The translations under genes were made by a program, and so were the position numbers. Shown here in pieces: positions 1 to 10,208 of a stretch of 64,000 bases of DNA. The notes beneath the pieces were generated by a model. The model made no database searches. It was not told the DNA's origin and saw only the letters and a list, made by a program, of their open reading frames with translations. Source of the stretch: Chroococcus sp. FPU101. GTDB lineage: Bacteria; Cyanobacteriota; Cyanobacteriia; Cyanobacteriales; Microcystaceae. How positions within the stretch are numbered: position 1 is the stretch's first letter; each line of letters opens with the position of its first letter. The DNA lies in assembly GCF_017312365.1 (NCBI RefSeq), contig NZ_BLJI01000001.1, positions 124,001 to 188,000 on the forward strand, read 5' to 3'.

Positions 1-666
1 CCAATTGGAACCTTAGAATTTGAACAGCTACAAAAACAATTTCAATTAGAACAAAGTCAAATATTATTACATAGTTTTGTCGGTGGTAAAATTGCTCCTG
101 CTTGGTTAAATCAATGGCTACAACCTCAGCAAACAGGTTCAATTACTGAACAATTAAAACAATTTCTACATCAGAAATTACCAGAGTACATGATACCTTC
201 TATTTATTTATTAATTGAAGCTTTACCCTTGACAGTTAATGGAAAAGTAGACCGAAAATTATTACCGAAACCCGATAGTTTATCTTTATCTCCTCAAACT
301 ACATTTGTTGAACCAAAAACAGAACTAGAAAAAGCAATAACAGAAATTTGGTCAAAATCACTTAATCTAGATAAAATTGGAATTTATGATAACTTTTTTG
401 ATTTAGGAGGCAATTCATTTTTAGCGACTCAAGTTTTAGCAAAAATTCGCAATACTTTTCAGGTTGATTTAACAATTAGACAGTTTTTTGAAATGCCTAA
501 AGTTTCTGATTTAGCAACTTGGTTAGAAAAAAACAAACAGCAACAAGAAATAGAAATAATTGAGAAAATGAATCGAGATGCGATAGAAGATGTGAGTCAG
601 TTATCTGAAGAAGAAGTAAATTTAATGTTGGCAAACTTGTTAGAAGAAGGGGTTGACAATGAATAA
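1..666 (+). CDS. Nonribosomal peptide synthetase, C-terminal end (adenylation tail and carrier domain); 5' end outside window
   Basis: The frame is open from the first base, so only the last 221 residues are visible. Residues 60-80 carry the end of an adenylation domain (LPEYMIPS, then the A10 motif NGKVDR). A peptidyl carrier domain follows, with phosphopantetheine site LGGNS near residue 137 of the fragment. The tail is acidic and helical (SEEEVNLMLANLLEEG), a typical end for subunits that dock onto a following synthetase. The 58 residues before LPEYM do not resemble the usual A8-A9 stretch, in which GEIE lies about 45 residues upstream, so a tailoring domain may be inserted in this A domain. 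The stop codon overlaps the ATG of the next synthetase gene by 8 bp, which implies one operon and translational coupling. Confidence 0.9.
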   Translation, partial: PIGTLEFEQLQKQFQLEQSQILLHSFVGGKIAPAWLNQWLQPQQTGSITEQLKQFLHQKLPEYMIPSIYLLIEALPLTVNGKVDRKLLPKPDSLSLSPQTTFVEPKTELEKAITEIWSKSLNLDKIGIYDNFFDLGGNSFLATQVLAKIRNTFQVDLTIRQFFEMPKVSDLATWLEKNKQQQEIEIIEKMNRDAIEDVSQLSEEEVNLMLANLLEEGVDNE

Positions 667-3600
667 TCATCCAATAAATATTAATCAACTTTCTTCCGAT
701 GAAAAAAGAAAATTATTAGCAGAATTAATGAGAAAAAAAGCGGCTAAATCTCAGTTTTTTCCGCTTTCGTTCGCTCAATCGAGATTATGGTTTTTAGACC
801 AATTAGACTCAGGGAGTTCAGTTTATAATCTTCCCATAGCCTTAAGTTTGAGAGGAAAACTAGATATTGCGCTTTTAGAAAAAAGTCTTAATCAGATTGT
901 CAGACGACATGAAATATTACGAACTTGTTTTACAGAAGTCAAAGAAGAAGTTTTTCAAAAGGTATTACCGAGTTTATCGGTGAAGTTAGATTTAATTAAT
1001 TTCCCCACTTCAGTTAACCAACAAGAAATTCAAACCTATATTAAACAAGAAGCATCTACTAAGTTTGATTTAACTCAAGTACCTTTATTTCGTAGCCAAT
1101 TACTCAAACTTGCTGAAGATGACTATGTATTGCTATTGACCATGCACCATATTATCTCAGATTATTGGTCGATGCGGGTTTTAATACAAGAACTATCAAC
1201 AATTTATCAAGGAAATGCTAGTGCTTTAAAAGAGTTACCTATTCAATATGTAGATTATGCGGTTTGGCAAAAAAACTGGTTAGAAAAAGAAGCAAAAACC
1301 ACTCAACTCGCTTACTGGAAAAAACAGCTAGAAAATCATTCACCTTTATTACAACTACCAACAGATTATCCGCGTCCATCTGTTCCCAGTTTTCAGGGTG
1401 CTACACAATATTTTACGCTAACGACTGAATTATCGGAGTCTCTTAAAACTCTCTCGCGTCGTGAAGGGGTAACACTTTTTATGACGCTACTCGCAGCATT
1501 TAAAATATTGCTGTATCGTTACACTGCTCAAGAAGATATCTTAATTGGTTCAACAATAGCAAATCGTAATCGTCCTGAACTAGAAAATTTAATCGGTTTA
1601 TTAGTCAATAACTTAGTCTTTCGCTCAAATTTATCGGGTAATCCTCGTTTTATAGACTTTTTACATCAAGTACGAGAAACAACTTTAAATGCTTACACTC
1701 ATCAAGATTTACCCTATGAATATTTGGTAAAAGAACTACAACTAGAACGAGATTTAAGCTACAATCCGTTATTTCAGGTGATGTTCATTCTCCACAATAC
1801 TCCATCACAAACGGTACAGCTTCCCAATTTAACTTTAAAATATCTTACACCAGACAGTCAAACAGCACGATTTGATCTGAGTTTGGATATGTCTGAAACT
1901 TCTACAGGATTAACAGGAGTATTTGAATATAATACAGATTTATTTAAGTCAGAGACAATTCACCGTTTAATCGAACATTTTGAAACATTACTCACTGGAA
2001 TTATAGCGAATCCCGAACAGCGATTATCAGAGTTACCCCTACTAACTCCCGATGAACAACAATTATTCAGTCAATGGAATGACACCCAACAAAATTATCA
2101 GCAAATCTGTTTTCATCAGTTATTAGAAGAACAAGTTGAGCGCATACCTGATAAGATAGCGATCGTATTTGAAGATCGATCATTAACTTACCACGAATTA
2201 AACACTAAAGCGAATCAACTTGCTCATTATCTCCAAAAACAGGGAGTCACACCAGAAACAAGAGTTGGAATCTGTGTTGAACGGTCTTTAGAAATGATAG
2301 TTGGACTTTTGGGAATCATTAAAGCAGGTGGGGTATATCTTCCACTTGACCCAACATACCCCAAAGAACGACTCGACTATATTATACAAGATGCTCTTGT
2401 ATCAATCTTGCTCACTCAATCAGAAATCATAGAGACGCAAAATTTTTCGTCTGTAGCTAGTAACATAATTTGTTTAGATAGAGACTGGGAATTAATTAAC
2501 CAAGAAAATCCCAAAAATCCTCAGAGTCGGGTTACTCCAGAAAATTTAGCCTATATTATTTATACTTCTGGTTCGACAGGTAATCCGAAAGGTGTAGAAA
2601 TTACCCAAAGTGCTTTAGTGAATTTTCTCCAGTCGATGCAGGATGCTTTACAACTCTCTTCTAACAACACACTGTTAGGAGTCACCACCCTATCGTTTGA
2701 TATTGCAGCATTAGAACTCTATTTACCTTTAATAGTCGGTGCAAAAGTCGTTTTAGTTAGTCGAGAAGTCGCGAGTGATGGATATCAGTTACTTGACAAA
2801 ATGAACGAGATAACCATCATGCAAGCCACCCCTGCAACTTGGCGATTATTATTATCCGTCGGATGGTCTGGAAATAAACAATTAAAAATTCTTTGTGGTG
2901 GGGAAGCTTTAGATACACAACTCGCACAACAATTATTGGAACGAAGTCAAGAAGTCTGGAACCTATACGGGCCAACAGAAACAACGATTTGGTCATCAAT
3001 GTATCGCCTAAATAGTTCATCTGTTCTGATTGGTCGTCCCATTGCTAATACACAATTTTATGTTCTCGACACTCACTTACAACCAGTACCGCTCGGGGTT
3101 TCAGGAGAATTATACATTGGTGGTGCAGGACTAGCCAGAGGATATTGTAATCGTCCAGACTTAACCGCAGAAAGATTCATCCCTCATCAAAATGGTCGTC
3201 TCTATAAAACAGGAGATCAGGTACGCTATTTAAGTGATGGTAATCTAGAATATCTCGGTCGTTTAGATTATCAAGTCAAAATACGGGGTTTTCGGATCGA
3301 ATTAGGTGAAATCGAAAGTATCCTAAATCAACATCCTGATATTGAAAAGAGTATTGTTATTGCGCGAGAAGACGACGAAAACGAAAAACGGTTAGTTGCA
3401 TACTTAATCAGTGAAAAATCACCAGATTTAAGAAACTATCTTAAAGATAAACTCCCGCATTATATGATTCCTGCGTTGTTTATCTCCTTAGATGCGTTTC
3501 CCCTGACACCCAATGGTAAGATCGATATACGATCGCTTCCTATCCCCAATTCAATCTCATCTGAAAATCTTGTCGTTACACCTTGCACACCTACCGAAGA

Positions 3601-6600
3601 GATATTACTATCTATATGGCAAAATATCCTTAATCTAGAACAGATTAGCATTCACGATAACTTTTTTGCTTTGGGAGGACATTCGTTACTTGCAACAAAG
3701 GTTATCTCCCAAATAAGACAACATTTTTCTATTGAAATTCCTTTACGTTTTCTCTTTGAAGCTTCTACGATCGCTGAATTAGCCAAAAAAATCGAAGTCA
3801 CCCAACTTGAAACACTGGGGTTAGACATTCCACCTATTTCTAAAACAGACAAAACACTTTTATCTTTTGCACAACAAAGACAATGGTTTCTAGCACAGTT
3901 AGAACCCGATAGCTTCTTTTATAATATACCTGCGGCGATTCGTCTACAGGGTCAATTCGATATAACCTTACTGGAAAAGTGTTTTAATCAAATCATCCAA
4001 CGTCATGAAAACCTACGAACTGCTTTTCATACCGACGAAGGTAAACCATTTATCGTCGTTACCCCAAAAATTAACTTAAATATACCCATTATTGAACTAA
4101 AACCAGACCAAGTAGAAAGTTATAGCCAAAAAGAAACCCAACAACCCTTTAAACTTGATGAACTTCCCCTGTTTCGAGTCAAAGTCTTACGTCTATCTCC
4201 AGAAGAACACATTATATTACTCACCATACATCATATTATTGCTGATGCTTGGTCTGTCGAAATCTTAGTCCAAGAAGTAGCGACACTCTATCATGCTTCT
4301 ACTTTACCCGACTTACCCATTCAATATAAAGATTATGCAGCTTGGCAAAGAGAAGTATTACAAGGGAAAATTTTAGAAACACAGTTAACCTACTGGAAAA
4401 AACAACTAAAAGATGCATCTACTGTTTTAGCATTACCCACCGACTACCCACGTTCGGCTATACAGACATATCAGGGTGATACAGTCAGGTTTGAAATATC
4501 CCAAGAATTGACTACATCTCTAAAAACCTTCAGCCAACAACAGGGATGTACAATCTTCATGACCCTGTTAGCAGTCTTCAAGATCCTACTTCATCGCTAC
4601 ACTAACAACGAAGATATCATCATTGGTACCCCGATCGCTAATCGAAATCGTCCTGAACTAGAATCACTAATCGGCTTTTTTGTCAACACATTAGCCTTGC
4701 GAACCGACTTATCAGGAAATCCCACCGTTGAGACTCTATTACTAAGGATAAAAGAAACTTGTTTAAATGCCTATGCTCATCAAGATATCCCCTTTGAACA
4801 GTTAGTCGATGAACTACAACTACCAAGAGACTTAAGTTATACTCCATTATTCCAAGTCATGTTTGTCTTGCAAAATACCCCCAGACAAACACTAAACCTA
4901 TCGGGTTTAACATGGAGTCCCATAGAAACACAAAGTAAAACAGCAAAATTTGATTTAACCCTATACATTACTGAAACTGAACAAGGATTTATCGGAACCT
5001 TTGAATACAACACCGATTTATTTAAAAAATCAACCATTCAACGCATGATAGGACATTTTCAAACCATTATTGCTGCAATTCTTACTAATTCTAAAGTACA
5101 GACGCGATATATCTCGTCTCTACCTCTATTAACTCAAACCGAAAAACAGCAAATATTAGAAGAATGGAATAACACTAAAACAGAATATCCCAAGACCTGC
5201 GGACTACATCAACTCTTTGAAGAACAAGTTAAACGAACCCCTAATACAATTGCTCTTATCTTAGAAAACCAACAACTCACTTATCAAGAACTCAACCAAC
5301 AAGCAAATCAAGTCGCACACTACTTACAAAATCTTGGAGTAAAACCAGAAGATAGAATCGGTATCTGTATCGATCGCACTTTCCATCTGATTATAGGACT
5401 CCTTGGTATCCTCAAAACAGGTGCCGCTTATGTACCACTTGACCCAAACTACCCATCAGAACGATTAGCGTTTACTATTCAAGATGCGGGATGTTCAGTA
5501 ATTCTAACGCAACAGAAGTTTAGCGAAATATTACCGCGAACTCGGAGAACAATTATTTGTCTAGATAACTATCAATTTGTAGAAGTAGAGAAACCAAACT
5601 CATCACAAGATCAAAATAATTTCATTAATACCATCAATGCTAATAACCTAGCATACATCATCTATACTTCGGGTTCGACAGGAAAACCCAAAGGAGTCGC
5701 AATTACTCATCATAGTGTAGTTTCATTCATCAACTGGGCAAAAAATATCTTTACCTCTGAACAACTTAAAGGAGTTCTCGCATCAACCTCCATTTGCTTC
5801 GACTTATCCGTCTTTGAAATTTTTGTCCCCTTAAGTTGTGGAGGAACCGTCATCTTAGCCGAAAATGCTCTACAATTACCCAACATCTCGACAAATATCA
5901 CTCTGATTAATACCGTACCATCAGCCGCCACCGAATTACTTAGAATTAATGGTATTCCCGAAAGCGTCGTCACCATTAACCTAGCAGGAGAAGCATTATC
6001 TAATCAACTTGTCCAACAACTCTATCAAAAACAACATATCCAACAAGTCTACAACCTCTACGGGCCATCGGAAGATACGACCTACTCAACCTATACCCTA
6101 ACATCCAAAGACGATACTCATTCCCCGACTATCGGTCGTCCTATTACTAATACCCAAACTTATATTCTTGATCGCTATCTTAACCCCGTTCCGATTGGTG
6201 TGCCAGGTGAACTGTATCTAGGTGGGGAAGGACTAGCGAGAGGATACCTCAACCAACCCCACTTAACCGCAGAAAAATTTATCCCCAACCCTTACCAACA
6301 CTCACACCGTCTTTACAAAACAGGAGACTTAGCAAAATATCAACCCAATGGAAAAATCGAATATTTGGGTAGACTCGACAATCAAGTTAAAATACGGGGA
6401 TTTCGCATCGAACTCGGAGAAATCGAAGCCATATTAAACCATCATCCCGAAATCTCGCAAACAGTCGTCAATCCTTGGCAAGACGACGCAGGAAATCAAA
6501 GATTAGTTGCATATCTCGTTGCATCTGGGGTTCCTCAAGACTTGCGAAACTTCCTCAGTTCAAAATTACCCGAATACATGATCCCGTCGATATTTGTCCC

Positions 6601-7000
6601 GCTAGAAACCCTCCCGCTAACCCCCAACGGCAAAATCGACCGCAAATCACTGCCTCGCCCACAACTCGCCGCCCATGCACAAAAAAATAAATTTGTCAAG
6701 CCCCAAACCGAAAAAGAAAAACAACTCGCGCAGATTTGGGGTCAGTTATTAGCAATCGAACAGATAGGGATATACGATAACTTTTTCGAGTTAGGAGGAG
6801 ATTCAATTTTAGCCATCCAAGCGATCGCCAAAGCCAATTTATACGGTTTACAATTAACTCCAAAACTTTTATTTAAACATCAAACCATAGCTGAATTAGC
6901 CTCAGTCATCGAAACCTCAACAATTCAAGCAGAACAGGACTTGTCACAGGTTTTGTTCCCCTCACACCGATACAGCAGTGGTTTTTTGAACAAAATCTAA
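659..7000 (+). CDS. Nonribosomal peptide synthetase C-A-PCP-C-A-PCP, cut off from its epimerization domain by a frameshift
   Basis: The start is ATG 659, preceded by AAGGGG at 647-652; an in-frame TTG at 653 is less likely. Domain order: condensation (about 37-480, active site HHIISDYW at 162), adenylation (A3 TSGSTG near 635, A10 NGKID near 951), carrier (LGGHS near 1004), condensation (HHIIADAW near 1190), adenylation (TSGSTG near 1668), carrier (LGGDS, 2045-2049). Aligned by eye to GrsA, the first A domain reads D-I-L-Q-L-G-L-I-W, the glycine code, and the second reads D-L-F-N-N-A-L-T-Y, an alanine code. LGGDSI is the carrier signature usually seen before an epimerization domain. That domain follows in the +1 frame. 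The present frame leaves the homology near base 6937 and ends 20 codons later. Both condensation motifs lack the glycine of HHxxxDG. Confidence 0.9.
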   Translation: MNNHPININQLSSDEKRKLLAELMRKKAAKSQFFPLSFAQSRLWFLDQLDSGSSVYNLPIALSLRGKLDIALLEKSLNQIVRRHEILRTCFTEVKEEVFQKVLPSLSVKLDLINFPTSVNQQEIQTYIKQEASTKFDLTQVPLFRSQLLKLAEDDYVLLLTMHHIISDYWSMRVLIQELSTIYQGNASALKELPIQYVDYAVWQKNWLEKEAKTTQLAYWKKQLENHSPLLQLPTDYPRPSVPSFQGATQYFTLTTELSESLKTLSRREGVTLFMTLLAAFKILLYRYTAQEDILIGSTIANRNRPELENLIGLLVNNLVFRSNLSGNPRFIDFLHQVRETTLNAYTHQDLPYEYLVKELQLERDLSYNPLFQVMFILHNTPSQTVQLPNLTLKYLTPDSQTARFDLSLDMSETSTGLTGVFEYNTDLFKSETIHRLIEHFETLLTGIIANPEQRLSELPLLTPDEQQLFSQWNDTQQNYQQICFHQLLEEQVERIPDKIAIVFEDRSLTYHELNTKANQLAHYLQKQGVTPETRVGICVERSLEMIVGLLGIIKAGGVYLPLDPTYPKERLDYIIQDALVSILLTQSEIIETQNFSSVASNIICLDRDWELINQENPKNPQSRVTPENLAYIIYTSGSTGNPKGVEITQSALVNFLQSMQDALQLSSNNTLLGVTTLSFDIAALELYLPLIVGAKVVLVSREVASDGYQLLDKMNEITIMQATPATWRLLLSVGWSGNKQLKILCGGEALDTQLAQQLLERSQEVWNLYGPTETTIWSSMYRLNSSSVLIGRPIANTQFYVLDTHLQPVPLGVSGELYIGGAGLARGYCNRPDLTAERFIPHQNGRLYKTGDQVRYLSDGNLEYLGRLDYQVKIRGFRIELGEIESILNQHPDIEKSIVIAREDDENEKRLVAYLISEKSPDLRNYLKDKLPHYMIPALFISLDAFPLTPNGKIDIRSLPIPNSISSENLVVTPCTPTEEILLSIWQNILNLEQISIHDNFFALGGHSLLATKVISQIRQHFSIEIPLRFLFEASTIAELAKKIEVTQLETLGLDIPPISKTDKTLLSFAQQRQWFLAQLEPDSFFYNIPAAIRLQGQFDITLLEKCFNQIIQRHENLRTAFHTDEGKPFIVVTPKINLNIPIIELKPDQVESYSQKETQQPFKLDELPLFRVKVLRLSPEEHIILLTIHHIIADAWSVEILVQEVATLYHASTLPDLPIQYKDYAAWQREVLQGKILETQLTYWKKQLKDASTVLALPTDYPRSAIQTYQGDTVRFEISQELTTSLKTFSQQQGCTIFMTLLAVFKILLHRYTNNEDIIIGTPIANRNRPELESLIGFFVNTLALRTDLSGNPTVETLLLRIKETCLNAYAHQDIPFEQLVDELQLPRDLSYTPLFQVMFVLQNTPRQTLNLSGLTWSPIETQSKTAKFDLTLYITETEQGFIGTFEYNTDLFKKSTIQRMIGHFQTIIAAILTNSKVQTRYISSLPLLTQTEKQQILEEWNNTKTEYPKTCGLHQLFEEQVKRTPNTIALILENQQLTYQELNQQANQVAHYLQNLGVKPEDRIGICIDRTFHLIIGLLGILKTGAAYVPLDPNYPSERLAFTIQDAGCSVILTQQKFSEILPRTRRTIICLDNYQFVEVEKPNSSQDQNNFINTINANNLAYIIYTSGSTGKPKGVAITHHSVVSFINWAKNIFTSEQLKGVLASTSICFDLSVFEIFVPLSCGGTVILAENALQLPNISTNITLINTVPSAATELLRINGIPESVVTINLAGEALSNQLVQQLYQKQHIQQVYNLYGPSEDTTYSTYTLTSKDDTHSPTIGRPITNTQTYILDRYLNPVPIGVPGELYLGGEGLARGYLNQPHLTAEKFIPNPYQHSHRLYKTGDLAKYQPNGKIEYLGRLDNQVKIRGFRIELGEIEAILNHHPEISQTVVNPWQDDAGNQRLVAYLVASGVPQDLRNFLSSKLPEYMIPSIFVPLETLPLTPNGKIDRKSLPRPQLAAHAQKNKFVKPQTEKEKQLAQIWGQLLAIEQIGIYDNFFELGGDSILAIQAIAKANLYGLQLTPKLLFKHQTIAELASVIETSTIQAEQDLSQVLFPSHRYSSGFLNKI

Positions 7001-8328
7001 CAGATTCTTATCACTGGAATCAATCGATCTTACTCGAAGTTCAACAGAAACTAAATCCAACATTAATAGAACAAGCAATCCAGAAATTAATAGAACATCA
7101 TGACGCATTACGGCTAAAATTCGAGCAAACCGAGACAGGATGGCAACAAAACATAGCACGTCTAGGTCAAACAATACCCGTTACTTTCCATGACCTTTCA
7201 GAAATATCTAACATAGATACAGAAATTGAGAAAATCGCCAATCAACTACAAGCGAGTTTTAACCTTTCTGTAGAACCCCTAATCCGAATCGCCTTTTTCA
7301 ATCTCGGTGAAAACCGTACAGACCGATTATTAATCATCATCCATCATTTAATTATAGATGGAGTTTCTTGGCGAATTCTCTTAGAAGATCTTCAAAATGC
7401 CTATCACCAACTGACTCAGGGAAAAACAGTACAACTTCCCCCTAAAACTACCTCATTTAAAGAATGGTCAAAACGTAATTACACCCCATCAGATCAAGAA
7501 TACTGGTTAAATGAATCTCGTCTGAAAGTAACTCCGCTTCCTGTAGATATTCCCAACGGCAAAAACATCCAGTCTGAAGCGCAAACAATTTCCGTCTCTC
7601 TAACACAAGCAGAAACCCAACAACTCCTTCAAGAGATTTCAGCAGTCTATCACACCCAAATTAACGATATTCTACTCACTGCTTTAGTCAAAACCTTTGA
7701 ACAATGGACAGGAAAACCGCAACTATTATTAGAACTAGAAGGACATGGAAGAGAAGAAATCTTTGAGGATATAGATATATCTCGTACCGTTGGCTGGTTT
7801 ACGACTCTATTTCCCTTATTGTTATATTTAGAACATAAAAATAATTTAGGGGATGCACTTAAGTCCATTAAAGAGCAATTACGTCAAGTACCCATGAGAG
7901 GATTTAGTTATGGAGTATTGCGCTATCGAAGTGACGAAACAATCCAAAAAAAATTACAAGCATTCCCTCAAGCTGAAATTAGATTTAATTACTTAGGACA
8001 AACTGACCAACTTTTTACCCAGTCATCTCTATTTTCACCAGCCTTTGAATCAACTGGATTTTCTCGTAGTCCCAGAAATCAACGTGACACCCTCATCGAA
8101 ATCAATGGAATGATCATAAGAGGACAATTACAAATCAATTGGACATATAGCCAAGGAATACATCATCAAACAACAATAGAAAATCTAGCTCAAAATTACT
8201 TAAATATCTTGCGTGAATTAATCCAACATTGCTTATCAACTGAAACAGGAGGTTATACCCCATCAGATTTCCCCCAAATGGATTTTAGCCAAACCGAATT
8301 AGACGAACTTTTAAACGAACTAATATAG
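6937..8328 (+). pseudogene. Epimerization (E) domain of the preceding NRPS, out of frame
   Basis: This frame is open for 463 codons but has no ATG, GTG or TTG before 7819, so it cannot be translated on its own as an entire domain. It begins in the sense expected after the carrier (VPLTPIQQWFFEQNL) and carries every E-domain signature: HHLIIDGVSWRIL at about 7342, EGHGRE, RTVGWFTTLFP, PMRGFSYG and FNYLGQ. Restoring one G in CAGGA near 6937 would rejoin it to the upstream gene as a C-A-PCP-C-A-PCP-E synthetase ending at 8328. The domain shows no decay beyond the shift. The lesion is therefore either very recent or a sequencing error in a short G run. A programmed frameshift is possible but nothing in the sequence supports it. 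Confidence 0.85.
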
Positions 8329-8503
8329 ATAGCCATCAATTCACGCCATTTGTCAATTACCTCTTTATACTCATCGATTAATTCCAATTCTAATGGTAAA
8401 TTTAGATTAAGTGGATTAGAGAAGTATATAAACTAGATTAGGTATTAATTGACGAGATTTTGTAACTCTGAGTGTCAGCTACACTTAGACATCGCTAAAA
8501 AAG

Positions 8504-9967
8504 CTAAACATCGACAATTTCACCATCTTCCGACACGACCGTTCTCCCCCATTCTGGACTTTTTGGTAATAGCCAACTGAGCAGGATCGCAGTCAAACCC
8601 CCAGTCGAAGTCGCCGAAGCAAACATATTTTTAATCAAAGGTGGCTGATTACTAAATAACTCTGGCACAAACACGACACCTAAACCCAGTGCCAAGGAAA
8701 CAGCAATAATAATCGTAGCACGACGATCCAAACGTTCAGACGCGATAATCTTGACACCAGCAACGGCGATCGAGCCAAACATAATGGTAGTCGCTCCCCC
8801 TAAAACAGGCTGAGGGATTGACTGGAAAGCACTGCCCACAATAGGCAGCAGCCCCAACAACACCAGAATTCCAGCAACAAAGAAGCCAACATAGCGACTA
8901 CCCACCCCCGTCATTTGAATCACCCCCGTGTTTTGGCTAAATGTGGTGATGGGGAAGGTATTGAGCAAAGATGCTAAAGAAGAATTCAGACCGTCCGCCA
9001 GCACTCCAGCTTTGATTCTGCGAATGTATACCGAACCTGTGATCGGTTCTTTAGAAACCACAGAAGTCGCTGTCATGTCACCCACCGATTCAATAGCAGT
9101 TAGTGGATAGAGAATCAGAAACGGAACCAGCGCACCGATCTCGAAACTCATACCGTAGCGGAACGGAATTGGCAGACTAATCAATGGGAGTTTGCTGAAA
9201 ATATTGAAATCGACCATACCCATGAATGCAGAGACGATATAGCCCACCAATAAGCCAATAGCGATCGCTCCCATCCGAATATACTGATTTTTAGAAAGCG
9301 TTAGCACAATCACAATTAGAAACACACCGCCACCCAGTATAAGGTTTTGACCATTCGCAAACGTATTGTTCTGCAAAGCCGCAGTCCCCCCCGCCATACT
9401 GGTAACGCCCGTTTTAAGCAGACTCAACCCGATCAGCATCACCAGTGTTCCCGTTACGATCGGCGTAACGATTTTGTTAAGCAAGTGCAAAAAGCGGCTC
9501 AGAATCACATTAGCAAACGCACCAAAAAAGCAAACACCGAAAATTAATGCTAGTGCTTGTTCTGGTGTCCTACCGCTTTGTATTGCTGTGCTGCCCACGC
9601 CCAAAATCGCACCAAGAAACGCAAAGCTAGTCCCCTGTAAGCTGAGTAAACCAGATCCCACAGGGCCAAAAGTTTTACATTGAATAAAGGTACAAATGCC
9701 AGAGGCAAGCAATGACATACTGATAATGAAACTGGTGTTGGCAGGATCAAGCCCCAGGCTAGTACTGATGATCAGTGGTGGTGTCACAATGCCGACGAAT
9801 GCTGCGAGAACGTGCTGAACGGCAACAAAAATCGACTCAACCAGTGGTGGTCGGTCATACAGTCCGTAAATTAGTTCTGAGCCAGTTGTTTCTAACTCTG
9901 GAAAGCTTTGAGCTTCAGGTACTTCAGATTCTTCGTAGAGGGGGTCAATTTCTTTTCGTTGTGCCAT
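8504..9967 (-). CDS. NCS2 family nucleobase permease (xanthine/uric acid type)
   Basis: An inner-membrane permease of 488 residues from the preferred ATG at 9967 (MAQRKEIDP); an upstream in-frame ATG at 10105 would add a 46-residue leader unlike the family. It has many hydrophobic segments from about residue 45 on. The NCS2/NAT signature is visible as QNTGVIQMTG, where glycine after threonine is the variant seen in uric acid and xanthine carriers such as YgfU. QPVLGGATTIMFG near the end is also typical. It should import a purine with protons. It lies between two synthetase genes but on the opposite strand, so it is not in their operon, and nothing links it to peptide export. The exact substrate is an inference. 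Confidence 0.85.
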   Translation of the reverse strand: MAQRKEIDPLYEESEVPEAQSFPELETTGSELIYGLYDRPPLVESIFVAVQHVLAAFVGIVTPPLIISTSLGLDPANTSFIISMSLLASGICTFIQCKTFGPVGSGLLSLQGTSFAFLGAILGVGSTAIQSGRTPEQALALIFGVCFFGAFANVILSRFLHLLNKIVTPIVTGTLVMLIGLSLLKTGVTSMAGGTAALQNNTFANGQNLILGGGVFLIVIVLTLSKNQYIRMGAIAIGLLVGYIVSAFMGMVDFNIFSKLPLISLPIPFRYGMSFEIGALVPFLILYPLTAIESVGDMTATSVVSKEPITGSVYIRRIKAGVLADGLNSSLASLLNTFPITTFSQNTGVIQMTGVGSRYVGFFVAGILVLLGLLPIVGSAFQSIPQPVLGGATTIMFGSIAVAGVKIIASERLDRRATIIIAVSLALGLGVVFVPELFSNQPPLIKNMFASATSTGGLTAILLSWLLPKSPEWGRTVVSEDGEIVDV

Positions 9968-10208
9968 AATGTTTGGGTACGCCTCTAAACTGCCACAATT
10001 CTCTCTAAAGTTAGAGAAAAACTCAAGGAAAGCTAAATTGTGTATTGTATGCGCGAATAATGACCCTAAATAGTAGCATATGTTACATAACAGACCGACT
10101 TTCATCAGCCCCTTGAGACGGTTTGAAACTTAAGTTGTTGAGTAAGTCTGATGCTTTTACCATTCTTTCATTATTTGAAATTCAACCAAAATCATCAACA
10201 GTCAAACA

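Noticed and set aside
10017-10105. N-terminal extension of the NCS2 permease to ATG 10105
   Set aside because: The extra 46 residues do not look like the family start, and ATG 9967 gives the normal MAQRKE start.
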